Source: CAZLGC01 sp964559275 (GTDB taxonomy: Bacteria; Patescibacteriota; CALEFQ01). From it: a stretch of DNA of 14,054 nucleotides. This document shows, in pieces, positions 6,384-12,888 of the stretch. The notes beneath the pieces were generated by a model. That model saw only the letters and a list, made by a program, of their open reading frames with translations. It was not told the origin of the DNA and did not search any database. The DNA lies in NCBI GenBank assembly GCA_964559275.1, contig CAZLGC010000029.1, positions 1 through 14,054 on the forward strand, written 5' to 3'. Each line of letters starts with the position of its first letter. Position 1 is the stretch's first letter. The position numbers and the translations under genes are program-made.

Positions 6384-6788
6384 ATGTTTACAAATTCAAA
6401 ATCAAAAAATCAAAACTTAAAAGAAATTAAAAATCTAAAGGCCAAACCCTTTTGCTTAGAAGAAAGGACTGCTTTATTTGGTGAAAATGTTATTAATTTT
6501 GTAAAAAAGGTAAACCAAGATTCAATTAATTCCCCTTTGCTCAACCAGATTATTCGCTCGGCAACTGGTGTGGGCGCAAATTTTATGGAAGCGACAGCTG
6601 CTTTGTCTAAACGAGATTTCCGAAATAGAATTTGCATTTGCTGCAAAGAATCAAAGGAGACTAAACACTGGCTTAGGATGATCGCTCGCGCAAATAGTAT
6701 TTACCTTCCGGATTGTCGCGCCCTGTGGATGGAAGCCCATGAACTTACTTGTATTTTTTCAGCTATTTTGAAGAAGAAGCGTGCCTGA
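6384..6788 (+). CDS. four-helix-bundle protein of the 23S rRNA intervening-sequence (S23/IVP) family
   Basis: Matches the small four-helix-bundle proteins first found as ORFs inside 23S rRNA intervening sequences and related to the Avd accessory proteins of diversity-generating retroelements. Seen: the N-terminal block CLEERTALFGENVINF, SPLLNQIIRSATGVGANFMEA, a cysteine-rich FRNRICICCKESKETKHWLRMI block, and the end ALWMEAHELTCIFSAILKKK, in family order. From ATG 6384 it is 134 residues, slightly longer than the usual ~120 because of a Lys/Asn-rich N-terminal 20 residues encoded by A-rich word repeats. A TTG at 6372 would add four residues, but lies inside a hairpin. No rRNA surrounds it, so this is a stand-alone copy. 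Its molecular function is not established; I infer nucleic-acid binding. Confidence 0.87.
   Translation: MFTNSKSKNQNLKEIKNLKAKPFCLEERTALFGENVINFVKKVNQDSINSPLLNQIIRSATGVGANFMEATAALSKRDFRNRICICCKESKETKHWLRMIARANSIYLPDCRALWMEAHELTCIFSAILKKKRA
6418..6440 (+). repeat. left arm of A-rich inverted repeat flanking the four-helix-bundle gene
   Basis: These 23 bases match the reverse complement of 6790-6812 at 19 positions, with shared cores AAAAGAAA and TAAAAATC. The arm lies inside the N-terminal codons of the gene, in a longer run of CAAAAT/TCAAAA words (6388-6440). Confidence 0.7.
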
Positions 6789-6789
6789 A

Positions 6790-6812
6790 GTTTGGATTTT
6801 TAGTTTCTTTTC
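6790..6812 (-). repeat. right arm of A-rich inverted repeat flanking the four-helix-bundle gene
   Basis: Begins two bases after the stop. Its reverse complement matches 6418-6440 at 19 of 23 positions. The T-rich words continue to about 6835, up to the GC hairpin before the lamin-tail gene. Confidence 0.7.
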
Positions 6813-6835
6813 AATTTTCAGTTTTCAATTTTTAA

Positions 6836-6858
6836 TTTCCCCGCCGAGGGCGGGGAAA
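6836..6858 (+). promoter_or_regulatory. perfect 10-bp hairpin next to the SD of the lamin-tail protein gene
   Basis: TTTCCCCGCC (6836-6845) and GGCGGGGAAA (6849-6858) pair perfectly around GAG. It directly abuts the SD AGGAGG (6859-6864), which is 5 nt before ATG 6870. The stem leaves the SD exposed, so it may insulate the ribosome site from upstream RNA, or be the end of the inserted four-helix-bundle element. There is no T tract, so it is not a standard terminator. Confidence 0.7.
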
Positions 6859-6869
6859 AGGAGGAAAAA

Positions 6870-8984
6870 ATGTCTCACGAAAAATTCCTAGCACTCTTGG
6901 TGGTGCTAATCATCCTGTTGGAAATGATTCCGCTCGTTTCCAACGCCGATCCAGCTGGAATTGTTATCAGCGAGGTCATGGCTAATCCAGTCAGTGAAAC
7001 GAATGACGAGTTTATTGAACTTTGCAACAATGGTACCGAGTCCATTGATCTAACCGGATGGCAGTTAACGGACGGGGATGCTGTTGACGATATCATCGCC
7101 TGGGATCCGTCTGTTCATGGCGATCTTGGTGACGTTGTAACAAACTCAACCACAATTCCGGCCGACGCCTACGCTATCATCCTGGACAACGGTTACTTAA
7201 ACGGAGGCCAGCCATACTCTCTGCCAGCTGGAACAATTGTTATGACCGTTGGTAACACCACCATCGGTAATGGCCTTACGGCCGGCTCTGACCCCGTAAC
7301 CCTGTTTAACAGCTCGGGAAATGTTGTCGACACTTACGGCACGCCGCTGGACGAAGCCGACCCGCTGGATCGTGATGATGACGGGCTAGACGGCATTCCT
7401 TTTGACCCGGGCAACGGCATCTCTGTTGAAAAGAAAGATTTGGCGGCCGGGGACAGCGAAGACAACTGGGCTGCCAATGCCGACAATTACGCCACACCGG
7501 GTACTGACAACAACCCGCTTGTAAACTACCCGCCGGAGATGTCGGAAGCACTGGCCGAACCCAACGAGATTACTCTTAACGGCATAGAGACAACGACACT
7601 GCAAGCTCATGTCACGGACCCTAACGGCGCCGATGATATCGCTAGCGTAAATATTGATTTGAGTCGTGTTGGCGGAAATCCTAAACAAGGGATGACCGGA
7701 GATGGTAATGATTGGTATCGATACGATTTTCTGCCAACAGAAGCTTCCGCCGGCAGCTATGCTTTGCCGGTGACAGCAACGGACAACGCCGGTGACACCG
7801 CTACTGCCGAAATCTCACTGGAACTGGCTAAGCCGGTTTACCTGGACACAGTTGTCATAAATGAGCTGCTGCCAAATCCCTCGGGGACGGAAACCGAGGC
7901 GGAGTTCATAGAACTGTTTAACTTCGGGGAGACGCCGGTGAATCTTACCGGCTGGCAATTAACCGATAGTAGCCGTGACTTTGAACTTGCTATCACCATC
8001 AACGCCGGGGAGGCCATAGCTTTCTACAACAAAGACACCTCGATATCACTCAATAACAGCGGCGATGAGGTGCAGTTGCTTACTCCGACAACCGAGGAAC
8101 GTGATCGAGTCAGCTATAACGGATCTGCTGACGAGGATACCAGTTACGCCCGCCGCGACGATGGTAGCTTCGCCTGGACAACTACTCCGACTCCGAACGC
8201 CGCCAATGTTTTTACCGGCGGCACCGATGACGACGAAACCAGTTCTGACTCTACTCAGACCGGTACGACAACCAGTAGCGACACCACGAGCGAACCAGAA
8301 CTTACTGATATCGCCGGGGTTAGGAAACAAAATAGAAACGACGAGGTTAAAACTAAAGGTGTTGTTACCACCATTCCGGGGATGCTCAGCCCCAAGTACT
8401 TCTACATCCAGGACTCAGGTGCCGGTATCCAGATTTACGCCAGTGACGGTGGTTTTCCCGAGCTGAAGTTAGGAAATGAAATTGAGGTAACCGGCAAGCT
8501 TTCGGAAGCGCAGGGCGAAAAAAGAATAAATGTCCGGGAGGGTACTATCGAGGTTGTCGGGCAACAAGACATTCCTAGCCCCGCCACCAAAAAGACCGGT
8601 GAAATTCAGGAAGAAGTGGAGGGAATGCTGGTCACAACTAGCGGCCCTATCTCTCGTCAGTCCGGGAAGACCTTTTATTTGGATGACGGTTCCGGCGAGA
8701 CCAAAATCAGTATCCTTAAAGACACCGGTATTGAAAAACCGAAGATGACCAAAGGTGATCCGGTCACAATTACTGGTATCGTGGGAGAGACTAAATCTGG
8801 CTACCGGGTTCTGCCACGCACCCAGGAAGATTTTGGCGGCGAAGTTGCCGGTGCTGTTAGCGAAGGCGGCGACAAAGAGCTGCCGGACGCCGGGCCAAGT
8901 CTTAATTTTCTCTGGGTAATCGCTACTGTTGGCAGTATTACCGGGCTAGTAATCCGCCGGATCTGGCTTCCTACTCCGTTATAA
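6870..8984 (+). CDS. secreted lamin-tail-domain / OB-fold surface protein with C-terminal LPxxG-like anchor
   Basis: A 704-residue exported protein. Residues 1-26 are a signal peptide ending VSNA. First lamin-tail domain about 30-215 (IVISEVMANP, DEFIELCNNG, DLTGWQLTDGD), with an Asp-rich DRDDDGLDG segment that may bind calcium. An Ig-like domain follows at about 220-320, then a second lamin-tail domain at about 326-445 (VVINELLPNPSG, AEFIELFNFG, NLTGWQLTD). After a Thr/Ser/Asp linker (450-477) come two OB-like units (about 478-565 and 578-655; KYFYIQDSGAGIQIY, FYLDDGSGETKI). The end has LPDAG (671-675), a hydrophobic segment (678-695) and RR, like a sortase-type sorting signal with Ala for Thr. 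Extracellular lamin-tail domains often accompany nucleases and OB domains bind nucleic acids or sugars; no nuclease motif is seen here. A strong SD supports the ATG. Confidence 0.9.
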   Translation: MSHEKFLALLVVLIILLEMIPLVSNADPAGIVISEVMANPVSETNDEFIELCNNGTESIDLTGWQLTDGDAVDDIIAWDPSVHGDLGDVVTNSTTIPADAYAIILDNGYLNGGQPYSLPAGTIVMTVGNTTIGNGLTAGSDPVTLFNSSGNVVDTYGTPLDEADPLDRDDDGLDGIPFDPGNGISVEKKDLAAGDSEDNWAANADNYATPGTDNNPLVNYPPEMSEALAEPNEITLNGIETTTLQAHVTDPNGADDIASVNIDLSRVGGNPKQGMTGDGNDWYRYDFLPTEASAGSYALPVTATDNAGDTATAEISLELAKPVYLDTVVINELLPNPSGTETEAEFIELFNFGETPVNLTGWQLTDSSRDFELAITINAGEAIAFYNKDTSISLNNSGDEVQLLTPTTEERDRVSYNGSADEDTSYARRDDGSFAWTTTPTPNAANVFTGGTDDDETSSDSTQTGTTTSSDTTSEPELTDIAGVRKQNRNDEVKTKGVVTTIPGMLSPKYFYIQDSGAGIQIYASDGGFPELKLGNEIEVTGKLSEAQGEKRINVREGTIEVVGQQDIPSPATKKTGEIQEEVEGMLVTTSGPISRQSGKTFYLDDGSGETKISILKDTGIEKPKMTKGDPVTITGIVGETKSGYRVLPRTQEDFGGEVAGAVSEGGDKELPDAGPSLNFLWVIATVGSITGLVIRRIWLPTPL

Positions 8985-9053
8985 CTAATCAGAGTACCAC
9001 TAGAGATCTATGACGATTATTTCAGCAACTTACCCCCGGATCGACGCCTGGTG

Positions 9054-9161
9054 ATGCCCCTCGAGAAAATTATCCTGCTTCTGACCTCTTCTGCCCTGGC
9101 TGTCTCCAAAGCCTTAGGAAAGAAACCCTACCGCCGCCGGGAACTTAAAACGGCCGGTTAA
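9054..9161 (+). CDS. possible 35-residue hydrophobic small protein, or lost C-terminal extension of the lamin-tail gene
   Basis: After the TAA at 8982-8984 the same frame stays open for 58 codons, to TAA at 9159-9161. An internal ATG at 9054 gives 35 residues: a short hydrophobic stretch (KIILLLTSSALAVSKALG) then a basic PYRRREL end. No SD is visible and no family is recognised. A strong terminator begins 16 nt after this second stop, as if it were the true end of the transcription unit. It may be a small gene, a readthrough tail or a remnant of a longer gene. Nothing else supportable is seen in 8985-9177. Confidence 0.25.
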   Translation: MPLEKIILLLTSSALAVSKALGKKPYRRRELKTAG

Positions 9162-9177
9162 CCGAAAACTGCAAATC

Positions 9178-9217
9178 GCCGCTGTCTCGTCTCTACGAGG
9201 CAGCGGCCTTCTTTTTT
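9178..9217 (+). terminator. rho-independent terminator
   Basis: GCCGCTG-T-CTCGT (9178-9190) pairs with ACGAG-G-CAGCGGC (9195-9207) around CTCT, 12 pairs with one central mismatch, followed by CTTCTTTTTT. It ends the lamin-tail transcription unit. Confidence 0.9.
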
Positions 9218-9230
9218 ACACATGTCTATC

Positions 9231-9259
9231 TTAATATTTTCGCTAGCCTATGCTACAAT
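9231..9259 (+). promoter_or_regulatory. putative smc promoter
   Basis: Extended -10 TGC-TACAAT (9254-9259) with TTAATA (9231-9236) 17 nt upstream. It lies between the terminator and smc, where a promoter is required. Confidence 0.6.
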
Positions 9260-9273
9260 TATGAAAGCCGATA

Positions 9274-9292
9274 CCACCGCAGATAGCGGTGG
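9274..9292 (+). promoter_or_regulatory. hairpin in the smc 5' leader
   Basis: CCACCGC (9274-9280) and GCGGTGG (9286-9292) form a perfect 7-bp stem with loop AGATA, about 10 nt into the predicted smc mRNA. No good SD sits close to the ATG at 9314; the purine run GGAAGG at 9291-9296 is too far away. Confidence 0.55.
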
Positions 9293-9313
9293 AAGGTTAG
9301 AAGTTGCTTTTTT

Positions 9314-11926
9314 ATGCATCTAGAAAAACTACAATTGCACGGCTTCAAATCTTTTGCCGAAAAAACCACCCTGGAATTCAACCAGGGTATTACGGCTGTA
9401 GTCGGCCCCAACGGTTCCGGAAAGAGCAACGTCGCCGATGCCATTAAATGGGTACTGGGAGAACAAAGCCTAAAGAGTATTCGCGGAAAGAAATCCGAAG
9501 ATGTTATCTTTGCCGGCTCTAAGGAAAAGGGTAAGATGGGCATGGCCGAGGTTTCTTTGTTTTTGAACAATGATGACGGACGCATGCCGATAGATTTTCC
9601 GGAAGTGGTAATCACCCGCCGGCTATATCGCAATGGTGATTCTGAGTACCTGATTAATAAAAACCAGGCTCGGCTGATGGATATTCAGGACCTGCTCCTA
9701 AAATCTGGTTTCGGCCAAAAGACTTACAGCGTTATCAGCCAGGGACAGATAGGTAATATCCTGGGCGCCACTCCGCAAGCCCGCAAAGAAATGTTTGACG
9801 AAGCCGCCGGGGTTAAGCAGTACCAGGTCAAGCGCGACGGGGCTCTGCGCAAGCTAGATAAAACCAAGCAAAACCTGTTACGAGTCACCGATCTCTTGCG
9901 TGAACTGAAGCCGCGCCTACGCTCGCTGCAGAAACAGTCAGAAAAGGCGGAAAAGGGCGAAGTTTTGGCCAAAGAGTTGTACGATATGCAGACCAAGCTT
10001 TTCGCCCATTTGTGGGATAAATTTACAACCAGATTAAAAGAATCTGATGCCAAATATCAGCAACGGCAGAAAGATGTTGATGAAATAGAAGCTAAGATCG
10101 CAAAAGTTTCCCAAGAAATTGAAGCAGAGGAGAAGCGTACTGGTACCAGCCAAACTGAGATGGATGATCTCCAGGCCAAGCTGGATCAAGCTCGTGACCG
10201 CAAACACCAACTACAACAAGACCTGGCTTTGACCCAGGGTAAAATTGATTTGGAAAAAGAGAAGAGCTCGGGAGTTGACGTTTCCGGACTGAAAAAGGAG
10301 TTGACTGCAAAAAAACAGGATGTAGAGAGAATATCAAAACAAGTCACCAGCCTCGAACATGAAGTTGCCGGCAAGGAGAAAGAGCTGGAAACCAAACTGA
10401 AAGATCAGGAAAGCCTAAGCAAAGAAGTCGTAACTGTACAGCAGGGAATCCAGAAACTGCAGCTCGAGGCACAGACAACTCCGGGCACCGGCGATTTGGA
10501 GCTGGAACTAGCCGCCGTTGAGAAAGAAATGAGCGATTTTGCCACCAAACTGATGGAGTGTTCCTCCTTGGAGGAACTGGAGTCTTTAAAAGACGCTGCC
10601 GGGCGAATTTCCAAAAAACTGGAGCAAGTTCTTAACAAATACAAACAAGTTTCTGGCGAATCCGCGCCGGAGAAAAAAGATATTCAGCGTCTGCAAAACC
10701 GCCTCAATGAAATCATCAGTGAGCGCGAAAATTTGACCAGCGTCATCAACGCTCTGAAGGTCGAGGTAGCCAGTAAGCAAGCTGAGCAAACCGCGCTGAA
10801 GAGTCAGCTGGATATTTTCACCAGGGACCACGACCTTATTGCTGATAAAATCAAGGGGAGCGAGAAAACCAAGAGTGGGCGCACGAAATTACATGAAGAG
10901 CTTCTGCAAAAGGCGGAAAGCCTAGAAAAACAAGTTGATGACGCCGCCAAAGAGGAAGACAAGGCCAGGGAAAATTTCCGTAACTTCAACCAACAGGAGC
11001 AATCCAAGAAGAAAGCTGTATTTTCCCTGGAAAGAGAATATCGTGAGCTCCAAAGCCAGCTCAACAGCCAGCGCATGGAGCAAAACCAGATTCAAATTGA
11101 GCTTACCAAGCACCAGACTCGCCGCGAGGATATAGATCGCGAGATGTTGGACGAGCTGGGAGAAGAAGCGGAAGCTATTAGGAAACTGGCCGAAGCTAAG
11201 AAGCACCGCACACTAAGCAAAGAACAGGAATCTTCCCTGCACAGCAAGATTGACAAAACCAAAAGACAGCTGGATATAATCGGGCGAATTGACCCAGCCG
11301 TCATTGATGAGCATAAGCATCTAAATGAGCGAGTTTCTTTCCTGGACACTCAGGCGGGTGATCTTAAAGATGCCGCGGCCAAACTGATGGATGTTATCAA
11401 AGAGCTTGATAACAAAATCAAAAAGCAGTTTGATGAAGCTTTTCAACGCATTAATCAGCAATTCACCCGCTATTTCAAGGTCCTGTTCGGCGGCGGTGAG
11501 GCCAAACTGACCCTGGTGCGCCAGATCCGGGAGACCAAGGACGATGACGATAAGATCAAGAAGGAAGTCGTCGAGAGTATTGATATTAAGGCCGTCCCTC
11601 CGGGAAAGAAATTAAAAAGTCTGAGCATGCTTTCCGGCGGCGAGAAAGCTATGACTTCAATAGCTTTGCTGATGGCGATCATACACAACAACCCCTCTCC
11701 GTTCGTGGTTTTAGACGAGGTTGATGCCGCCCTGGATGAAGCTAATTCTCGCCGTTACGCCCATATCCTGTCCAAGCTTTCCGACAACACCCAGTTCATT
11801 GTCGTTACCCATAACCGCGAAACCATGCGCCAGGCTAGTATTCTTTACGGCGTAACCATGGAGAGAAACGGTGTTTCTAAGATACTTTCGGTAAAGTTGG
11901 AGAAAGCGGAGGAAATAGCCCAATGA
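9314..11926 (+). CDS. smc: SMC-type chromosome segregation ATPase, short-armed and without a recognisable hinge
   Basis: Head residues of an SMC ATPase: Walker A GPNGSGKS (31-38), a Q-loop in ISQGQIG (142-148), signature LSGGEKA (773-779), Walker B FVVLDEVDA (797-805), D-loop ALDEAN and H-loop H833. The N-terminal FKSFAEKT and VLGEQSLKSIRG blocks are specific for bacterial Smc rather than SbcC/RecN. Normal Smc is about 1170-1190 residues; this one is 870. The arms (about 175-388 and 455-700) are coiled coil, but the centre (about 389-455) is a short charged helical region with no SMC-hinge motifs, and no CxxC zinc hook. The last codon is followed by TGA then TAA. A role in chromosome condensation is inferred from the family. 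It starts with ATG 9314; the neighbouring order smc, rpsP, khpA, trmD is familiar from bacteria. Confidence 0.93.
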   Translation: MHLEKLQLHGFKSFAEKTTLEFNQGITAVVGPNGSGKSNVADAIKWVLGEQSLKSIRGKKSEDVIFAGSKEKGKMGMAEVSLFLNNDDGRMPIDFPEVVITRRLYRNGDSEYLINKNQARLMDIQDLLLKSGFGQKTYSVISQGQIGNILGATPQARKEMFDEAAGVKQYQVKRDGALRKLDKTKQNLLRVTDLLRELKPRLRSLQKQSEKAEKGEVLAKELYDMQTKLFAHLWDKFTTRLKESDAKYQQRQKDVDEIEAKIAKVSQEIEAEEKRTGTSQTEMDDLQAKLDQARDRKHQLQQDLALTQGKIDLEKEKSSGVDVSGLKKELTAKKQDVERISKQVTSLEHEVAGKEKELETKLKDQESLSKEVVTVQQGIQKLQLEAQTTPGTGDLELELAAVEKEMSDFATKLMECSSLEELESLKDAAGRISKKLEQVLNKYKQVSGESAPEKKDIQRLQNRLNEIISERENLTSVINALKVEVASKQAEQTALKSQLDIFTRDHDLIADKIKGSEKTKSGRTKLHEELLQKAESLEKQVDDAAKEEDKARENFRNFNQQEQSKKKAVFSLEREYRELQSQLNSQRMEQNQIQIELTKHQTRREDIDREMLDELGEEAEAIRKLAEAKKHRTLSKEQESSLHSKIDKTKRQLDIIGRIDPAVIDEHKHLNERVSFLDTQAGDLKDAAAKLMDVIKELDNKIKKQFDEAFQRINQQFTRYFKVLFGGGEAKLTLVRQIRETKDDDDKIKKEVVESIDIKAVPPGKKLKSLSMLSGGEKAMTSIALLMAIIHNNPSPFVVLDEVDAALDEANSRRYAHILSKLSDNTQFIVVTHNRETMRQASILYGVTMERNGVSKILSVKLEKAEEIAQ

Positions 11927-11927
11927 T

Positions 11928-12050
11928 AAGCCCAAACTCAAAAATCAAATTCCCAAACCAAAGCAAATCCCAGACAAACTTCAACTCTAAGTATTTGAGC
12001 TTGGAACTTGGGGTTGCTTTGCTTTTGAAGTTTGGGCTTTGAGTTTATTG
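11928..12050 (+). repeat. hairpin repeat copy 2, downstream of smc
   Basis: Begins 2 nt after the smc TGA. The first 16 bases, AAGCCCAAACTCAAAA, are identical to copy 1 (5579-5594). The 11-bp arms AAGCCCAAACT (11928-11938) and AGTTTGGGCTT (12029-12039) are perfect inverted repeats. The right side repeats the T/G words of copy 1 (GTTGCTTTG and TTTGAGTTT at 12013-12045). The inner part is longer (90 nt against 34) and only loosely self-complementary. Position next to a stop codon, like copy 1, suggests a 3' processing or termination role, or a preferred insertion site. Confidence 0.85.
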
Positions 12051-12059
12051 TATTATTTC

Positions 12060-12088
12060 TTGACATCACCAAGAATCCCCTCTAATAT
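12060..12088 (+). promoter_or_regulatory. rpsP promoter
   Basis: Perfect TTGACA (12060-12065), 17-nt spacer, TAATAT (12083-12088), 30 nt before the ATG. The leader has only a weak GTGA/TCAC stem and no SD. Confidence 0.8.
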
Positions 12089-12118
12089 AGGGAAAGTGAC
12101 ATTTTTTCACCAAATCTG

Positions 12119-12703
12119 ATGTTGACGATCCGCCTCGCCCGTGTCGGCAAGCGCAACTCGCCGCTGTACCGGGTAGTCATTTCCGATCACACCAAGACTC
12201 CCAATGCCAAAGCTTTGGAAATTTTAGGTTCTTACAATCCCAAAGCTGATCCGGCCGTTTTTGAAATCAACGAAGAACGAGTAAAATATTGGCTGGATCA
12301 AGGTGTTCAGTGCAGCGACACTATCGGTTACCTTCTAACTAAGAAAGGTCTTTTGGATAAAAAACGAATTGAGTATACTTCCAAAAATCCGAAAAAGAGC
12401 AAGAAGTCTAAGGAAGAAGAGGCTAAGGACGACGAAGCAAAGAAAGAGAAAGTGCCGAAAAAGGAAGAGGTTAAACCTGAAGAAGGCAAAACTGACAAGC
12501 CCGCAGAAGATAAGAAAGAAGACAAGCCAAAGGAAGAACCGAAGACTGAAGATAAAAAAGAAGAGAAACCAAAGAACGAGAAGGGACCCGAAGCAAAGCC
12601 TGACGAGAAAAAGGAAAAACCGAAGGGCAAACCGGCTGACAAACCCAAAGACAATAAAAAAACTGAATACAAGAAAGATGAAAAGCCCGAGGAAAAGAAA
12701 TAA
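12119..12703 (+). CDS. rpsP: 30S ribosomal protein bS16 with long charged C-terminal tail
   Basis: bS16 is a small-subunit protein bound to 16S rRNA. Residues 1-85 are a normal S16: MLTIRLARVGKRNSPLYRVVISD, LEILGSYNPKADP, VKYWLDQGVQCSDTIGYLLTKKGLL. Typical S16 is about 80-100 residues; this one runs to 194 through a low-complexity tail (about 89-194) almost wholly of Lys, Glu, Pro and Asp, which should be disordered. The reading frame is uninterrupted and ends just before a terminator, so the tail seems real rather than a frameshift. It has its own promoter and terminator, separate from khpA and trmD. Confidence 0.96.
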   Translation: MLTIRLARVGKRNSPLYRVVISDHTKTPNAKALEILGSYNPKADPAVFEINEERVKYWLDQGVQCSDTIGYLLTKKGLLDKKRIEYTSKNPKKSKKSKEEEAKDDEAKKEKVPKKEEVKPEEGKTDKPAEDKKEDKPKEEPKTEDKKEEKPKNEKGPEAKPDEKKEKPKGKPADKPKDNKKTEYKKDEKPEEKK

Positions 12704-12707
12704 AAAG

Positions 12708-12732
12708 CACCCCGTGACTCGGGGTGTTTTAT
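12708..12732 (+). terminator. rho-independent terminator after rpsP
   Basis: CACCCCG (12708-12714) and CGGGGTG (12720-12726) form a 7-bp stem, loop TGACT, followed by TTTTAT. It starts 5 nt after the stop. Confidence 0.85.
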
Positions 12733-12760
12733 GTTATACTGAAAGGTGAAATTTCTAGCA

Positions 12761-12778
12761 GGAGCCGGAACAGGCTCC
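12761..12778 (+). other. short hairpin between rpsP and khpA
   Basis: GGAGCC / GGCTCC, 6 bp, loop GGAACA. It follows an extended -10-like TGT-TATACT (12733-12741) and precedes the khpA promoter. No role is evident. Confidence 0.4.
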
Positions 12779-12801
12779 AAAAAGTTAAGTAAGAGTTTTG
12801 G

Positions 12802-12829
12802 TTGACAAAACATAACTTTCTGCTATAAT
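12802..12829 (+). promoter_or_regulatory. near-consensus khpA promoter
   Basis: TTGACA (12802-12807), 16-nt spacer ending TGC, TATAAT (12824-12829): both boxes perfect plus an extended -10. A second TATAAT at 12864-12869 has no good -35. The leader holds a stem GCTAAA (12856-12861) / TTTAGC (12874-12879) ending 9 nt before the ATG. Confidence 0.88.
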
Positions 12830-12888
12830 ACAATCACTTTACCTCGCTGAGCGGGGCTAAAGATATAATCCGTTTTAGCTGAAAAGAA

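Noticed and set aside
8065..8466. 133-codon plus-strand frame inside the lamin-tail gene
   Set aside because: Out-of-frame shadow. The main frame continues through conserved lamin-tail and OB segments.
11924..11929. TGA as a sense codon (Gracilibacteria-type code)
   Set aside because: TGA ends conserved proteins at natural places, including smc (followed at once by TAA) and the second methyltransferase, and no conserved protein has internal TGA.
12328..12813. 161-codon minus-strand open frame, Ser/Phe-rich
   Set aside because: Shadow of the Lys/Glu-rich tail of rpsP: AAG/GAA codons read backwards as Ser, Phe and Leu. It also crosses the rpsP terminator.
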